From Pseudomonas sp. P8_229 (GTDB taxonomy: Bacteria > Pseudomonadota > Gammaproteobacteria > Pseudomonadales > Pseudomonadaceae), in NCBI RefSeq assembly GCF_034008635.1, contig NZ_CP125378.1, forward strand, positions 586,501 to 650,500: 64,000 bases of DNA. Reading direction: 5' to 3'. Of the stretch, positions 27,155-35,348 are shown in pieces. Within the stretch, counting starts at the first letter, position 1, and every line of letters starts with the position of its first letter. Made by a program: the position numbers and the translations under genes. The notes below the pieces were generated by a model that saw only the letters and a program-made list of their open reading frames with translations, searched no databases and had not been told where the DNA came from.

Positions 27155-27164
27155 TTGTATACAA
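27155..27164. promoter_or_regulatory. TTGTATACAA palindrome, GntR-type operator candidate
   Basis: A perfect 10-base palindrome in the divergent promoter region, inside an otherwise AT-rich patch (GTTGTATACAATTTTTG). Such TTGTATACAA sites are typical of FCD-type GntR regulators, but no GntR gene lies nearby. Confidence 0.35.
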
Positions 27165-27239
27165 TTTTTGTAGCGCAACGCAGCAATCGGCGAGCGGCAA
27201 TGCTAACGTGGCCCTCTCTCACCCGACGGAGCCTCCCGT

Positions 27240-28019
27240 GTGCTGATGCTCAAACTGCTGCTGATCCCCGGTTTTCTGCTGCTGATTTCTCTCGCCGGTA
27301 AACGTTGGGGGCCGAGCGTGGCCGGTTGGCTGTCGGGGCTGCCGGTGGTGGTCGGGCCGATTCTGTTTTTCCTCGCCATCGAACAGGGGCCGCAGTTTGC
27401 TGCGCAATCGGCGGTTGCGGCGCTGTCGGCGATGTTCGCCATGATCACCTTCTGCATCACCTACGCGCAGGTGGCGCAGCGAGCGAACTGGCCGTTGGCG
27501 CTGACGGTTTCACTGGCGGTGTGGGCGGTGCTGGCGCTGGTGTTGTCGCTGATTCCGTCGTCACTGACGTTCTCGATCGCTGCGGCGGCGATTGCCCTGC
27601 TCGCCGCACCGTACCTGTTCCCCGACGTGCAGCCGGTGCTGAACGGCCCGGCGCCGAAGTCGGATAAACTGATCTGGCGGATGCTTGCCGGGGCAGCGCT
27701 GACGCTGCTGGTGACGATGCTCGCCAGTACCGTGGGCGAGCGCTGGAGCGGTCTGCTCGCGGTGTTCCCGGTGCTTGGCAGCGTGATGGCGGTGTTCTCT
27801 CAGCAGACTCGTGGCCCGGCGTTTACCGCGGCATTGCTGCGGGCGACGGCGACCGGCATGTACTCGTTTTCGGCGTTTTGCCTGGTGCTGGCTGTGGCAT
27901 TGCCATCCTTGGGCTGGTGGGGATTCATGCTCGGCGTTTTGATCTCGCTGGGCATGCTGCTGATCACCAAGCGGCTGGTATTGCATGCCAACAGCAGAAC
28001 CACACTCGCTCAAGAGTAG
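27240..28019 (+). CDS. multi-pass inner-membrane protein, unknown function
   Basis: About 259 residues with roughly eight transmembrane helices and short loops (LKLLLIPGFLLLISLAGKRWG, LSALFAMITFCITYA-type segments, ending ISLGMLLITKRLVL). The GTG at 27240 is chosen because GGAG stands 8 bases upstream; ATG at 27246 is the alternative. There is no recognised transporter motif. The end segment VFSQQTRGPAFTAALLRATATGMYSF and general topology resemble uncharacterised pseudomonad membrane proteins. It is convergent with the small Cys protein at 28070. Confidence 0.8.
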   Translation: MLMLKLLLIPGFLLLISLAGKRWGPSVAGWLSGLPVVVGPILFFLAIEQGPQFAAQSAVAALSAMFAMITFCITYAQVAQRANWPLALTVSLAVWAVLALVLSLIPSSLTFSIAAAAIALLAAPYLFPDVQPVLNGPAPKSDKLIWRMLAGAALTLLVTMLASTVGERWSGLLAVFPVLGSVMAVFSQQTRGPAFTAALLRATATGMYSFSAFCLVLAVALPSLGWWGFMLGVLISLGMLLITKRLVLHANSRTTLAQE

Positions 28020-28021
28020 GT

Positions 28022-28048
28022 GATGTCCGAAGCCTACTCCCGGACATC
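28022..28048. terminator. hairpin between convergent genes
   Basis: GATGTCCG / CGGACATC with a 10-base loop, just after the membrane protein stop. There is no T-tract, so confidence as a terminator is low. Confidence 0.4.
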
Positions 28049-28069
28049 TAGCCTGTCTGCGCTGCACAG

Positions 28070-28405
28070 TTACTTGAAGCTGAGCATTTGTGGAACGGAA
28101 GACGAGATGTTGGGTGGCAGCTTATCGCAGGTAAACGCTACACATACTTCGACGTTGCCGCGGGGATAAGCACCGGATTTCTGTACATTCGTAATCTCAT
28201 TGCGAGCGCCATGGTCATACGCCCCACATTGAGCCACTGCAAAAGCCGTCCATCCACCACTGCCCTTGTAATAAAAAGTCACGTCGCCGAATCTGCCGCG
28301 ACCGTCATCCGGGCCACGTCCCGTTGCTTCAAATTTTTCAGGGCCGCCCCACTCCGAGCCGGCGGTGTATTTCATGGTGATATTTTCAAATTTACCTGCG
28401 GCCAT
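28070..28405 (-). CDS. small soluble protein with four cysteines, unknown
   Basis: The 111-residue product starts at ATG 28405 behind CAGGAG (8-base spacer). It has no signal peptide. Composition is Gly/aromatic-rich and beta-like (FENITMKYTAGSEWGG, FGDVTFYYKGSGGWTAFAVAQCG), then VEVCVAFTCDKLPPN near the C-terminus. Four cysteines with the VCVAFTC spacing could form disulfides or bind metal. No family is recognised. The strong ribosome-binding site and protein-like sequence argue it is real; GC is below the local mean. Confidence 0.65.
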   Translation of the reverse strand: MAAGKFENITMKYTAGSEWGGPEKFEATGRGPDDGRGRFGDVTFYYKGSGGWTAFAVAQCGAYDHGARNEITNVQKSGAYPRGNVEVCVAFTCDKLPPNISSSVPQMLSFK

Positions 28406-28613
28406 TTTTCAGACTCCTGTTTACCCGCCGAAGTGACGGGCCTGCATCAGGTTTTTATCGACCTCCCTTTCGCAAAACACCTGTCAGAAATACCAGTCAC
28501 GACAAACGGTACTTTCAGGTTGGACAGGTGATTTGCGGATAAGCCGCGCTGGAATGCCAGGCATGCTCCGTGTGATCATCGCCGCCCTGGCGCACCATCC
28601 CTCGGAGATTCAC

Positions 28614-29180
28614 ATGTCATTGCTCAGCAAAAAAGCCGTCGTCCTGTTGCTGGCGGCGGTCGCCGGTCTCGGCGCCATCAATGCCCAGGCGGCCAAGGCC
28701 AAGGAAAAAGCCCCGACCAACAGCGTGTCGATGCTTGACGGCAAGTTCACCTTCGTCCTGCCCAAAGGCTTCACCGCCGACCCACTGCCTGCTGGCCCGA
28801 CCGGCGCCAAGGGCACGATGTACACCAATCAGGCGACCAAGACCGTGGTCATCGCGGCGCAAAACCAGATCGCCGGTGGCGCCAGCGTCAAGGACAACGA
28901 CAATGAATTTCTCGACGGCAGCCTGGCGAGTTTCATCGATGACCAGCGCAAGGCTTTGCCGGACTTCAACAAGCTCACCGAAAAGAGTCTGACTCAGAAA
29001 AGCAGCGGCCTCGGTGTGCGTCAGGTCGACAGCACCGCCACTCAGGGTGGCGGCCAGACTCTCAATACCACCCTGCTCGCGGCGTCGGGCAAACGCATGG
29101 CGCTGGTCCAGGTGATTTCCCGGGCCAACGACAAGAGCGGTCACGATGCGCTGGTGAAAACCATCCTCAAGGACAAGTGA
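28614..29180 (+). CDS. DcrB-like secreted protein
   Basis: 188 residues, ATG at 28614 behind CGGAG. Sec signal peptide (VVLLLAAVAGLGAINAQA, cleavage AQA/AK). The mature domain, with SMLDGKFTFVLPKGFTADPLP, KTVVIAAQN and a C-terminal LLAASGKRMALVQVIS, matches the DcrB/DUF1795-type fold (a PsbP-like beta sandwich). The role in the periplasm is unknown. The stop is 3 bases from the stop of the convergent carboxylesterase. Confidence 0.7.
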   Translation: MSLLSKKAVVLLLAAVAGLGAINAQAAKAKEKAPTNSVSMLDGKFTFVLPKGFTADPLPAGPTGAKGTMYTNQATKTVVIAAQNQIAGGASVKDNDNEFLDGSLASFIDDQRKALPDFNKLTEKSLTQKSSGLGVRQVDSTATQGGGQTLNTTLLAASGKRMALVQVISRANDKSGHDALVKTILKDK

Positions 29181-29183
29181 TCC

Positions 29184-29900
29184 TCACGGATTGAGCTGCT
29201 GCAGCCAGGCGTTCAAGTCCCGCAGTTCGGCCGCACTGATGCTGTGGCCAATGCCGGGATAGGCGTGAAACTCGGGGGTGTAGGCGAGTTTTTGCAGCAG
29301 CGCATTGGCCTCGGTGCCGTCGCGGTACGGCACCCGATCATCGGCGGTGCCGTGGCCGATGAAGATGTGCAGCGGCAGCGGTTGCTGCTGCGCCTTGAGC
29401 TCGCCCTTCAACACCGGCAACAGGCGTCCGCTCAACGCCGCGATGCCGCCGACCGCCACGGGCGGACGCAAGCCCACCTCGTAGGTCATCATCGCGCCCT
29501 GGCTGAAGCCGATCAGGTACACCTTGTCCGGGCTGGCGTGATATTTCTTCGCCGCCTGCGCGACAAACGCCCGCAGTTTCTGGCCGCTGGCCTGCAGATC
29601 ATCGGTCTCACCGTTGTAGGCCCCTTCGCCTTTCTTGCGAAACCACTGGAAACGCCCCTCGCCCAACGCCAGCGGCGCCTGTACCGACAGGTAGTTGTAT
29701 TGCGCCGGGAGCTGGAACTTCATGCCGATCAGGTCAGCTTCGTTACTGCCGTAACCGTGCAGGAAAATCACCAGCGGCCGGGTGTCCGCGTCCGGGTGAA
29801 CCTGTTCGATGTACTTCAGTGGCAGGTCGCTTTGCAGCGTGGTTTGCGCGTGGACGGCGCTGGACGCCAGGAGGGTTAACAGGGCTAACGCCTTCAACAT
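29184..29900 (-). CDS. periplasmic carboxylesterase/phospholipase-family hydrolase
   Basis: 238 residues, ATG at 29900 right after AAGGAAGG. Signal peptide ALALLTLLASSAVHA (cleavage VHA/QT). An alpha/beta hydrolase with strand LVIFLHGYGSNEADL (oxyanion), nucleophile elbow GFSQG, acid loop GHGTADDRVP and catalytic His in PGIGHS: complete Ser-Asp-His. This pattern is the phospholipase/carboxylesterase (LysA/EstB) family with small acyl esters as substrate. It is convergent with the DcrB-like gene and followed upstream by a REPIN. Confidence 0.88.
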   Translation of the reverse strand: MLKALALLTLLASSAVHAQTTLQSDLPLKYIEQVHPDADTRPLVIFLHGYGSNEADLIGMKFQLPAQYNYLSVQAPLALGEGRFQWFRKKGEGAYNGETDDLQASGQKLRAFVAQAAKKYHASPDKVYLIGFSQGAMMTYEVGLRPPVAVGGIAALSGRLLPVLKGELKAQQQPLPLHIFIGHGTADDRVPYRDGTEANALLQKLAYTPEFHAYPGIGHSISAAELRDLNAWLQQLNP

Positions 29901-29984
29901 AAAGCCTTCCTTCACGGGGTGTCGGGTTCATTGATGAGCCTAACATTCTGCCGTCAGGATCCAAATGTTGAAGGTGCTGCCGAT

Positions 29985-30058
29985 GGCCCCTTCGCGAGCA
30001 GGCTCGCTCCCACAAGGGAACGCCTTTCAAGGTGGGAGCGAGCCTGCTCGCGAAGGGG
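29985..30058. repeat. REPIN
   Basis: Compact inverted pair CCCCTTCGCGAGCAGGCTCGCTCCCAC and GTGGGAGCGAGCCTGCTCGCGAAGGGG with only about 20 bases between arms. Confidence 0.92.
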
Positions 30059-30073
30059 TTCGCCGCAGATCCA

Positions 30074-31186
30074 TCAGTCGTTGATCAGCTTGCCCACCCG
30101 AATCGGCTCACGCCCGGCCACCTTGGCCTGCCAGATCCCCGGCTGGGTATACCGTCCGCGATCAATCGCAAACAACACCCCGCTGGTGCCGGCGCACACG
30201 GTGCTGAGGCGGTCATTCAATGGGTCCACCACTTCGAACAGCGCATCACCCTTCTCGACCCATTCCCCGGCATTGCGCAGGAAGCTGACCACGCCATGGT
30301 GCGGGGCGAACAGGTATTCGGTGCCTTCGAACGGCATGCCTTCGCAACACTCCTGCGGCGCCGCCGGCCATTCGCCGCTGATGAATCCCTGTTCGGCGAG
30401 AAAGCCGAGAATCGCTGCGCAATTGGCCTGGGCCTGATCGACCCGGGTGTCGCCCATGCTGCCCAGTTCCAGAGTGGTGGCGAGGTTGGCCGGGGGAATC
30501 GCCGCGCTCGGGAACGTCTGCGCCAGACGCAACCACGGCGACGAACACGATTCGTCGAACGAACTGCCGCCAGAGTCTTCGCACAGCAATGCGACGCCAG
30601 CCTTCAATCGAGCCGCCAGCGATTGCCAGCGCGGCCAGTGTTGCGGCAGCGCGTAGAGGTGGATCGCCGCATCGAAATCGCAATGCAGATCGAGGGTGAT
30701 GTCGGCATCGCAGGCGTGGCGCAACAGCAAGCGGTGCAGCGCTTCGAGCTGCGAGGCCGGGGCTGGCAACTCATCAAGCACCTGGCCCATGGTCTGGCGG
30801 ATCAGCGCAATGTTGGCCTCGGCATCGCTGCCCAGCCGCGTGCCGATCCGCGCTGCGACCGGTGCGCTGAGTTCGACGAATGCGCGGTTGAAATTCTTGC
30901 CGCTGCCCAGTTCGAAGCGGCCCATGTGGCTGCCTTGCAGGTGCTGGTCGAGGCCGATCGGGTTAGCCACCGGCACCAGCTCGATCACCCCTAGCAGGCG
31001 GCCCTGCTGTTCCAGCTCGGCAAGGCGTTGTTTGAGTTCCCACGCAGTGCGCATGCCCGGCAGCTCGTCGGCGTGCAGGCTGGCCTGGATGTACACCTTG
31101 CGGCTGCCCGCGCCGTAACGAAATACGCTGAGGGAGCGTTCGCTGCCCAAGTGGCTCCAGGGCAGAACATGGTCGATGCGTTGCAT
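30074..31186 (-). CDS. succinylglutamate desuccinylase/aspartoacylase-family deacylase (AotO-like)
   Basis: 370 residues from the ATG at 31186 (CAGGAG, 7-base spacer). Zinc-peptidase-like M14-fold deacylase: SLHADELPGM gives His and Glu ligands, ITLDLHCDFD the third His, and the C-terminal beta domain (YLFAPHHGVVSFLRNAGEWVEKGDALFEVVDP) is usual for the family. It hydrolyses an N-acyl amino acid. Together with the downstream-transcribed periplasmic binding protein it resembles two parts, AotO and AotJ, of the arginine/ornithine transport operon known in P. aeruginosa, without the permease genes. Confidence 0.85.
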   Translation of the reverse strand: MQRIDHVLPWSHLGSERSLSVFRYGAGSRKVYIQASLHADELPGMRTAWELKQRLAELEQQGRLLGVIELVPVANPIGLDQHLQGSHMGRFELGSGKNFNRAFVELSAPVAARIGTRLGSDAEANIALIRQTMGQVLDELPAPASQLEALHRLLLRHACDADITLDLHCDFDAAIHLYALPQHWPRWQSLAARLKAGVALLCEDSGGSSFDESCSSPWLRLAQTFPSAAIPPANLATTLELGSMGDTRVDQAQANCAAILGFLAEQGFISGEWPAAPQECCEGMPFEGTEYLFAPHHGVVSFLRNAGEWVEKGDALFEVVDPLNDRLSTVCAGTSGVLFAIDRGRYTQPGIWQAKVAGREPIRVGKLIND

Positions 31187-31222
31187 GAGAAAACTCCTGA
31201 ATGGCTGGATCACGCAGACCCT

Positions 31223-31309
31223 TGTAGGAGTGAGCCTGCTCGCGATAGCGGTGCGTCAGGCGCTAAGCGGCTGAATGTTAAACCGCTATCGCGAGCAGGC
31301 TCACTCCAA
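31223..31309. repeat. REPIN
   Basis: Inverted pair GTAGGAGTGAGCCTGCTCGCGATAGCGG and ACCGCTATCGCGAGCAGGCTCACTCC between the deacylase gene and a terminator. Confidence 0.92.
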
Positions 31310-31331
31310 GGTTCTCATTTGAATCAGGGCA

Positions 31332-31369
31332 CAAAAAAGTGGCCACCGTCTGCACGGGACCACTTTTTT
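31332..31369. terminator. bidirectional intrinsic terminator
   Basis: AAAAAAGTGG and CCACTTTTTT flank a GC-rich loop; the T/A tracts let it end the binding-protein transcript before the deacylase gene. Confidence 0.88.
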
Positions 31370-31379
31370 CTACGGCGTA

Positions 31380-32159
31380 TTAATGGCCGTACACGTCAAA
31401 GTCGAAGTACTTGTCCTGGACTTTCTTGTACTCGCCATTGGCGCGTATTTCGGTGATGGCCTTGTTGAGTTTCTCGGCCAGCGCGGTATCGCCCTTGCGC
31501 ACTGCAATGCCGGCGCCGCCGCCGAAATACTTGGCGTCTTCGTAGGTCGGGCCGACGAATTCGAAGCCTTTGCCGACGTCGGTTTTCAGGAAGCCGTCGC
31601 TCAGGTTGACCGAGTCGGCCAGCATCGCGTCAAGACGGCCGGACTTCATGTCGAGGTTGGCTTCCTGTTGCGAGCCGTAACGCACCACTTCAAACCCGGC
31701 GTCCTTGGCCATGTCGGTGGCGTAGCGGTCGTGGGTACTGGCGCGCAGCACACCGACTTTCTTGCCCTTGAGCTCGGTCAGCGGGTCTTTGACACCGGAG
31801 CCTTCCTTCATCACGAAGCGCGCCGGGGTGTGGTAGTACTTGATAGAGAAATCGACGTTCTTCTTGCGGTCTTCAGTGATGGTCATCGAGGACAGGATCG
31901 CGTCGATCTTCTTCACTTTCAGTGCCGGGATCAGGCCATCGAACTCCTGCTCGACCCACACGCATTTGACGTCCATCTGCTTGCACAGCGCATCGCCGAT
32001 GTCGACGTCGAACCCGGTGAGTTTGCCGTCAGCGGTTTTCATCGAGAATGGCGGGTAAGCGGCTTCGATCCCGAGGCGGATCGGCTTGGCGTCTTCGGCC
32101 ACAGCGGTCAGGGACAACATCGACAGTGCCAGGGCACCGAACATCACTAGCTTCTTCAT
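31380..32159 (-). CDS. periplasmic amino-acid-binding protein (AotJ/HisJ-like)
   Basis: 259 residues with a Sec signal peptide ([20 protein letters not shown], cleavage AVA/ED). Type II periplasmic binding fold of the basic/polar amino-acid group: [60 protein letters not shown] and C-terminal [15 protein letters not shown]. These resemble AotJ (arginine/ornithine). No permease or ATPase gene lies beside it, so it either serves an Aot-type permease encoded elsewhere or is an orphan receptor-type binder. The neighbouring AotO-like gene is behind a terminator. Confidence 0.92.
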   Translation of the reverse strand: MKKLVMFGALALSMLSLTAVAEDAKPIRLGIEAAYPPFSMKTADGKLTGFDVDIGDALCKQMDVKCVWVEQEFDGLIPALKVKKIDAILSSMTITEDRKKNVDFSIKYYHTPARFVMKEGSGVKDPLTELKGKKVGVLRASTHDRYATDMAKDAGFEVVRYGSQQEANLDMKSGRLDAMLADSVNLSDGFLKTDVGKGFEFVGPTYEDAKYFGGGAGIAVRKGDTALAEKLNKAITEIRANGEYKKVQDKYFDFDVYGH

Positions 32160-32404
32160 TTATTACTCCTGTGTGCGGAGGCTTTTATTGGCAGCTTTCG
32201 ATTGGCGTTCGGTCATGGCCATTTAGCAGCAAAAACCGAAGTGGCCGGCAGTCTATGGCGGCGCGCACAGGGCAAATTGTGTTTAAGCGACAAATATTTA
32301 CAGAAAATCGGCGCGCGCGCTGACCGGAATCAACGGTGCGCCGACATGGTGCAAAGGCTGTAGGACAAACTCTGAACTTGCTCAGGAAATGGCTGAAAAT
32401 TGCG

Positions 32405-32833
32405 TCAGCATTCGCAGCCAATCGGCGTTCTGGCGATCTGTTCGACACTCAGGCTGAAGCCCTCGTCCAGCCATCCGGTCACACCACCGATCATCTCCTT
32501 GACCGGGTAACCCAACGCCGCCAGTTTCACCGCGGCCTTGTTGGCGCCGTTGCAATGCGGGCCGGCGCAATAAACCACGAACAGTGTGCGCTTCGAGTAG
32601 TCCGCCAGGCCTTCGGCCGTCAGCGAGCGGGTCGGAATATTGATCGCGCCCGGCACATGACCACGTTCGAACGCCAGTGGCCCGCGCACATCGACCAGCA
32701 CAAAATCGACCTCCCCGGCCTCCTGGCTGCTGAAGACGTCGGAACAATCGGTTTCAAAGGTCAGGCGATTGCTGAAGTGCATCAGGGCAATCGCCGACGG
32801 CGCGGCGGGAATTTCGCGAACCAGGCTGCTCAT
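32405..32833 (-). CDS. rhodanese-like sulfurtransferase
   Basis: 142 residues, ATG at 32833 behind AGGAG (9-base spacer). Single rhodanese domain: FVLVDVRGPLAFERGHVPGAINIP, then the active-site loop VYCAGPHCNGANKAAVKL with the persulfide Cys, and the C-terminal GGVTGWLDEGF. It transfers sulfane sulfur to an unknown acceptor. It is divergent from ftrA, an arrangement common for this regulator, and so a probable target of it. Confidence 0.88.
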   Translation of the reverse strand: MSSLVREIPAAPSAIALMHFSNRLTFETDCSDVFSSQEAGEVDFVLVDVRGPLAFERGHVPGAINIPTRSLTAEGLADYSKRTLFVVYCAGPHCNGANKAAVKLAALGYPVKEMIGGVTGWLDEGFSLSVEQIARTPIGCEC

Positions 32834-32934
32834 GCTGTGTAGCTCCTGCATCTGTGGGGTGTGAACAGACTTTATCGGGCCGGCGCTTGGCGCTACAGTG
32901 GCGGGCAAGACACTCACCGGGAATTTTCCGCCAA

Positions 32935-33909
32935 ATGCCTGACTCACCTGGATTGGTCGCAATTCTGGCCTACGACGGCCTCTGTACCTTCGAGTTCGGG
33001 ATTGCCGTGGAGATCTTCGGCCTGACCCGGCCGGAGTTCGATTTCCCGTGGTACGAGCACTGCATCGTTGCCGTCGACCAAGGGCCGATGCGCGCCATGG
33101 GCGGCATTCACGTGTTGGCCGACGGTGGCCTGGAGCTGCTGGCACAGGCGCGCACCATCATCATTCCCGGTTGGCGTGATCGCGAGGCCCCGGTGCCGCC
33201 GGCTCTGCTTGCAGCCTTGCGCCAGGCCCACGCCCGGGGTGCGCGACTATTGTCGATCTGCTCCGGGGTGTTTGTGCTGGCCGCCAGCGGCTTGCTCGAC
33301 GGCCACGGCGCGACCACCCACTGGCGTTACAGCGATGAGCTGGCGCGGCGCTTTCCGGCGATCGCGGTCGATCCGCACGTGCTTTACGTTGATTCCGACC
33401 AGTTGATCACCTCGGCAGGCAGCGCCGCCGGGATCGATGCCTGCCTGCATCTGGTGGCCCGGGACTTCGGCACTCAGGTCGCCAATTCGGTCGCGCGGCG
33501 GCTGGTGATGTCGCCGCAACGCACCGGCGGCCAGGCGCAGTTCATCCCCACGCCGGTCAGCCCGACGCCACGCAACGACCTGTCGCGGGTGATGCAGTGG
33601 GCCCGCGAGCGTTTGCACCAACCGCTGGAAGTGCGTGATCTGGCCAGCGAAGCGGCGATGAGCGAACGCACCTTTCTGCGGAGGTTCAGCGAGGCCAGCG
33701 GGCAATCGCCCAAGGCCTGGTTGCAACACGAACGCCTCGCTCGGGCGCGGGAACTGCTAGAGAGCACCGCGCACAACACCGAGCAGATCGCCCAACGCTG
33801 TGGTTACCGCTCGGTGGAGAGTTTTCGCGTGGCGTTTCGCAGTGTGGTCGGGGTGCCGCCGTCGGTGTATCGGGAGCGGTTTGGGCGCGGGAGCAAAGCG
33901 ATTTCCTGA
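32935..33909 (+). CDS. ftrA: AraC-family regulator with DJ-1/PfpI-like sensor domain (FtrA-type)
   Basis: 324 residues, ATG at 32935. The N-terminal domain is GATase1/DJ-1-like (VAILAYDGLCTFEFGIAVEIFGL..IIIPGW..RLLSICSGVFVLAASGLLDG, with Cys in SICSG); the C-terminal 100 residues are an AraC double HTH (VRDLASEAAMSERTFLRRFSEASGQSP, IAQRCGYRSVESFRVAFRSVVGVPPS). The pairing matches transcriptional regulator FtrA of proteobacteria, which often neighbours a rhodanese gene, as here. Confidence 0.88.
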   Translation: MPDSPGLVAILAYDGLCTFEFGIAVEIFGLTRPEFDFPWYEHCIVAVDQGPMRAMGGIHVLADGGLELLAQARTIIIPGWRDREAPVPPALLAALRQAHARGARLLSICSGVFVLAASGLLDGHGATTHWRYSDELARRFPAIAVDPHVLYVDSDQLITSAGSAAGIDACLHLVARDFGTQVANSVARRLVMSPQRTGGQAQFIPTPVSPTPRNDLSRVMQWARERLHQPLEVRDLASEAAMSERTFLRRFSEASGQSPKAWLQHERLARARELLESTAHNTEQIAQRCGYRSVESFRVAFRSVVGVPPSVYRERFGRGSKAIS

Positions 33910-33927
33910 GGTAGCGGTGATGGCTGA

Positions 33928-34004
33928 TGGCCCCTTCGCGAGCAAGCTCGCTCCCACAGGGGTGCGCATTTCAAATGTGGGAGCGAGCTTGCTCGCGAAG
34001 GGGC
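33928..34004. repeat. REPIN
   Basis: Inverted pair CCCCTTCGCGAGCAAGCTCGCTCCCACA and GTGGGAGCGAGCTTGCTCGCGAAGGGGCC, 17 bases apart, between the convergent ftrA and cobF genes. Confidence 0.93.
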
Positions 34005-34023
34005 CAGCCCAGACAACAACAAT

Positions 34024-34779
34024 CTAGGGCTTGCGCAACAGATAAGTATCCATGATCCACCCATGCTCGGCCCGGGCAGCCTTGCGCACCCGCTCGATCT
34101 CAGCCGCCACATCCTCAAGCCTGCCGCTGATCAGAATTTCATCCGGCGTGCCCAGGTAAGCGCCCCAGTAAATCTCGGTCTGCTGATCCGCCACGCTGTG
34201 GTAAGAGTCCTCGGCATCGAGCATCACCACCAGGCTGTCCGTGTCACTCACCTGGCCCGCCGCCAGGCGCCGGCCAGTGGTGATTTCAATCGACTTGCCA
34301 ATAGTGTTCAACGGCACTTTGTGTTGCGCGGCCAAGGCTTGAACACTGGTGATGCCGGGGATCACTTCAAACTCGAAAGCACAGCGGCCTGACGCCAGAA
34401 TTGCCTGCAGGATACGAATCGTGCTGTCGTACAGCGCCGGGTCGCCCCACACAAGGAAACCGCCGCACTGCTCGTCAGCCAATTCTTCATTGATCAGGCG
34501 TTCGAAGGTTTCCTGCTTGGCGCGATTCAAATCTTCGACCGCGTGGGTGTAGTCCACGTCGCCACGCTCGCGCTCCGGACTGTGGGCTTCGACGTATCGA
34601 TAAGCCGGATCGGTGATGTAGCGCGCACAGATGTCGCGACGCAGATCGATCAGTTTGTCCTTGCTCCGGCCTTTGTCCATCAGAAAGAACACGTCCACCC
34701 GGTTGAGTGCCTTCACCGCCTGCATCGTGATGTAGTCGGGATTACCGGCGCCAATGCCGATGACCAGCAGTCGTTTCAT
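34024..34779 (-). CDS. cobF: precorrin-6A synthase (deacetylating)
   Basis: CobF methylates precorrin-5 at C-1 and releases acetate in aerobic cobalamin synthesis. The 251-residue product is of family length and has the CobF tetrapyrrole-methylase pattern: LLVIGIGAGNPDYITMQAVKAL, DVFFLMDKGRSK and GGFLVWGDPALYDSTIRIL, PGITSVQALAAQHKVPLNTIG. The start codon overlaps the stop of the upstream phosphatase-like gene by one base (TAATG), so the two are translationally coupled. Other cob genes are not in the window. Confidence 0.95.
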   Translation of the reverse strand: MKRLLVIGIGAGNPDYITMQAVKALNRVDVFFLMDKGRSKDKLIDLRRDICARYITDPAYRYVEAHSPERERGDVDYTHAVEDLNRAKQETFERLINEELADEQCGGFLVWGDPALYDSTIRILQAILASGRCAFEFEVIPGITSVQALAAQHKVPLNTIGKSIEITTGRRLAAGQVSDTDSLVVMLDAEDSYHSVADQQTEIYWGAYLGTPDEILISGRLEDVAAEIERVRKAARAEHGWIMDTYLLRKP

Positions 34780-35348
34780 TACTGTGCTCCCGCAAGATCG
34801 ATACCCGGCAAGCGTAGCCGCCAGATCCCGTTGAACCGCAGTTCGAGCACTGACAGCGGTTCAACATCAATCGCGTTGAATGCTTCGCCCTGCACCACCT
34901 GCATCAAGGCGGCGCGCACCACGAATGGGTGGGTGATCGCCACAATGTGTCCCGGCGAGGCTTGCAGGCTGTGCAGCCACGCCGCAACTCGTTCGCCCAA
35001 TTGCCTCACCGACTCGCCACCATGGGGTGCCACCTGCGGATCGTTGATCCACGCCTGCAAGGCCTCGGCCTCGCTCAGTTGCAGATCCTTGATCGCTTGC
35101 CCGTGCCAGCGCCCCCAATCGCAATCGCGCAGCGCTTCGTCCACTTGCGGTGCCGCACCGAACCACTCGGCGGTCTGGCGCGTGCGCAATTCCGGCCCGC
35201 ACAGCAAACGCATGGCGCTACCGAACTGTTTTGCCAACGCACCGAGTGCCAATGGCTGATTTTCAACAGGCTCGTTCGTAGGAAAACGCGACAATTTCTG
35301 TGCGACAGTTCGAGCATGGCAAATCAAAGTCAAACGGGTGGATTGCAC
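34779..35348 (-). CDS. histidine-phosphatase-fold protein coupled to cobF (CobC-like), altered RHG motif
   Basis: About 189 residues from the GTG at 35348 (QSTRLTLICHART follows); the frame is open further upstream but without coding character or ribosome-binding site. Histidine-phosphatase superfamily: second Arg in LCGPELRTRQTAEWFG, an acidic DWGRWHG and the second catalytic His in IVAITHPFVVRAAL. The first motif reads C-H-A-R where active members have R-H-G-E, so the phosphate-binding Arg is replaced by Cys. It is coupled to cobF, hence a cobalamin-related role such as CobC (alpha-ribazole phosphatase) is suspected, but catalytic competence is doubtful. Confidence 0.7.
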   Translation of the reverse strand: MQSTRLTLICHARTVAQKLSRFPTNEPVENQPLALGALAKQFGSAMRLLCGPELRTRQTAEWFGAAPQVDEALRDCDWGRWHGQAIKDLQLSEAEALQAWINDPQVAPHGGESVRQLGERVAAWLHSLQASPGHIVAITHPFVVRAALMQVVQGEAFNAIDVEPLSVLELRFNGIWRLRLPGIDLAGAQ

